Part shown: positions 5,676 through 5,770 of the stretch, piece by piece
How the letters are laid out: each line of letters starts with the position of its first letter
How positions within the stretch are numbered: the first letter of the stretch is position 1
NCBI GenBank assembly: GCA_937873285.1
Contig: CALMNV010000275.1
Coordinates: 1 to 5,770 of the forward strand
Length of the DNA stretch: 5,770 nt
Direction: 5' to 3'
From: an uncultured Intrasporangium sp.
GTDB lineage: Bacteria; Actinomycetota; Actinomycetes; Actinomycetales; Dermatophilaceae
Made by a program: the position numbers and the translations under genes
The notes under the pieces: model-generated
Told to the model about the DNA's origin: nothing
What the model saw: the letters and a program-made list of their open reading frames with translations, nothing else
The model's database searches: none

Positions 5676-5770
5676 ATGGGCGCGCAGGCGGCCCTCGCCA
5701 TGCTGACGGGCCTGCCGCCCGCCGCGCCGCCCCTGGCACCGGCCCACGGGGTGGGCAACCGCCAGGACCT
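5676..5770 (+). CDS. N-terminal fragment, probable membrane protein paired with the lipoprotein (runs off window)
   Basis: An open frame starts with ATG two bases after the lipoprotein stop and continues to the right edge, giving 31 complete codons. It reads MGAQAALAMLTGLPPAAPP and then LAPAHGVGNRQDL. A second in-frame ATG at 5700 could be the true start. Neither has a clear Shine-Dalgarno, and the tight spacing suggests coupling to the lipoprotein gene. From memory, actinobacterial multi-pass membrane proteins encoded beside such cupredoxin-like proteins begin with a similar AHG(I/V)GxRxDLP segment just before the first membrane span. The membrane part would lie beyond this window, so the call rests on context and a short motif. 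Confidence 0.6.
   Translation, partial: MGAQAALAMLTGLPPAAPPLAPAHGVGNRQD

Noticed and set aside
3841..5739. Long minus-strand open frame (632 codons) in another frame of the WS/DGAT region
   Set aside because: Its translation is low-complexity Arg/Ala/Gly-rich sequence, while the overlapping frame encodes a WS/DGAT with all family motifs. It is a GC shadow.

Overview
This is a very GC-rich window (roughly 70% or more G+C by eye). Its gene families point to an actinobacterium: a DUF2505 protein, a long actinobacterial-type 1-pyrroline-5-carboxylate dehydrogenase, a DUF4870 membrane protein, a DUF6912 protein and a WS/DGAT acyltransferase. The protein style and a recurrent GGCATA/TATGCC hexamer make me lean towards Micrococcales, perhaps near Intrasporangiaceae, but that is a weak inference. 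I see no RNA genes, mobile elements, CRISPR arrays or phage genes. This looks like ordinary chromosomal core or near-core sequence.

Layout. Left edge (2-322, + strand): the 3' end of a DUF2505 gene. It converges on a block of five minus-strand genes that fills 414-5258. In transcription order these are a WS/DGAT wax ester synthase/diacylglycerol acyltransferase (5258 to 3834), a DUF6912 protein (3834 to 3334), a cytoplasmic SGNH/GDSL hydrolase (3296 to 2613), a small DUF4870 membrane protein (2527 to 2108), and pruA (2042 to 414). The WS/DGAT stop and the DUF6912 start share a base (TGATG), so those two are very probably translationally coupled. The other gaps are 37, 85 and 65 bases. To the right of WS/DGAT, separated by only 40 bases and divergent, are a small lipoprotein with a cupredoxin-like fold (5299-5673, + strand) and, two bases later, the start of another gene (5676 to the edge), probably a membrane protein.

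How the genes may work together. WS/DGAT makes storage neutral lipid from acyl-CoA. The SGNH hydrolase could act on an ester, but its substrate cannot be read from sequence. PruA is the second step of proline catabolism (glutamate semialdehyde to glutamate). The proline dehydrogenase that supplies its substrate is not in the window. The block may be a loose co-directional cluster rather than one functional operon: WS/DGAT, DUF4870, the SGNH gene and the divergent lipoprotein lack good Shine-Dalgarno sequences and have -10-like hexamers 6-7 bases before their ATG, which suggests separate leaderless promoters. pruA instead has a perfect AGGAGG.

The points most worth a second look are the altered catalytic motif of the WS/DGAT (HQxxxDG instead of HHxxxDG), its tight coupling to a DUF6912 protein of unknown function, the leaderless-start pattern, and the lipoprotein/membrane-protein pair. 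I do not see convincing evidence of an entirely new biological system here.
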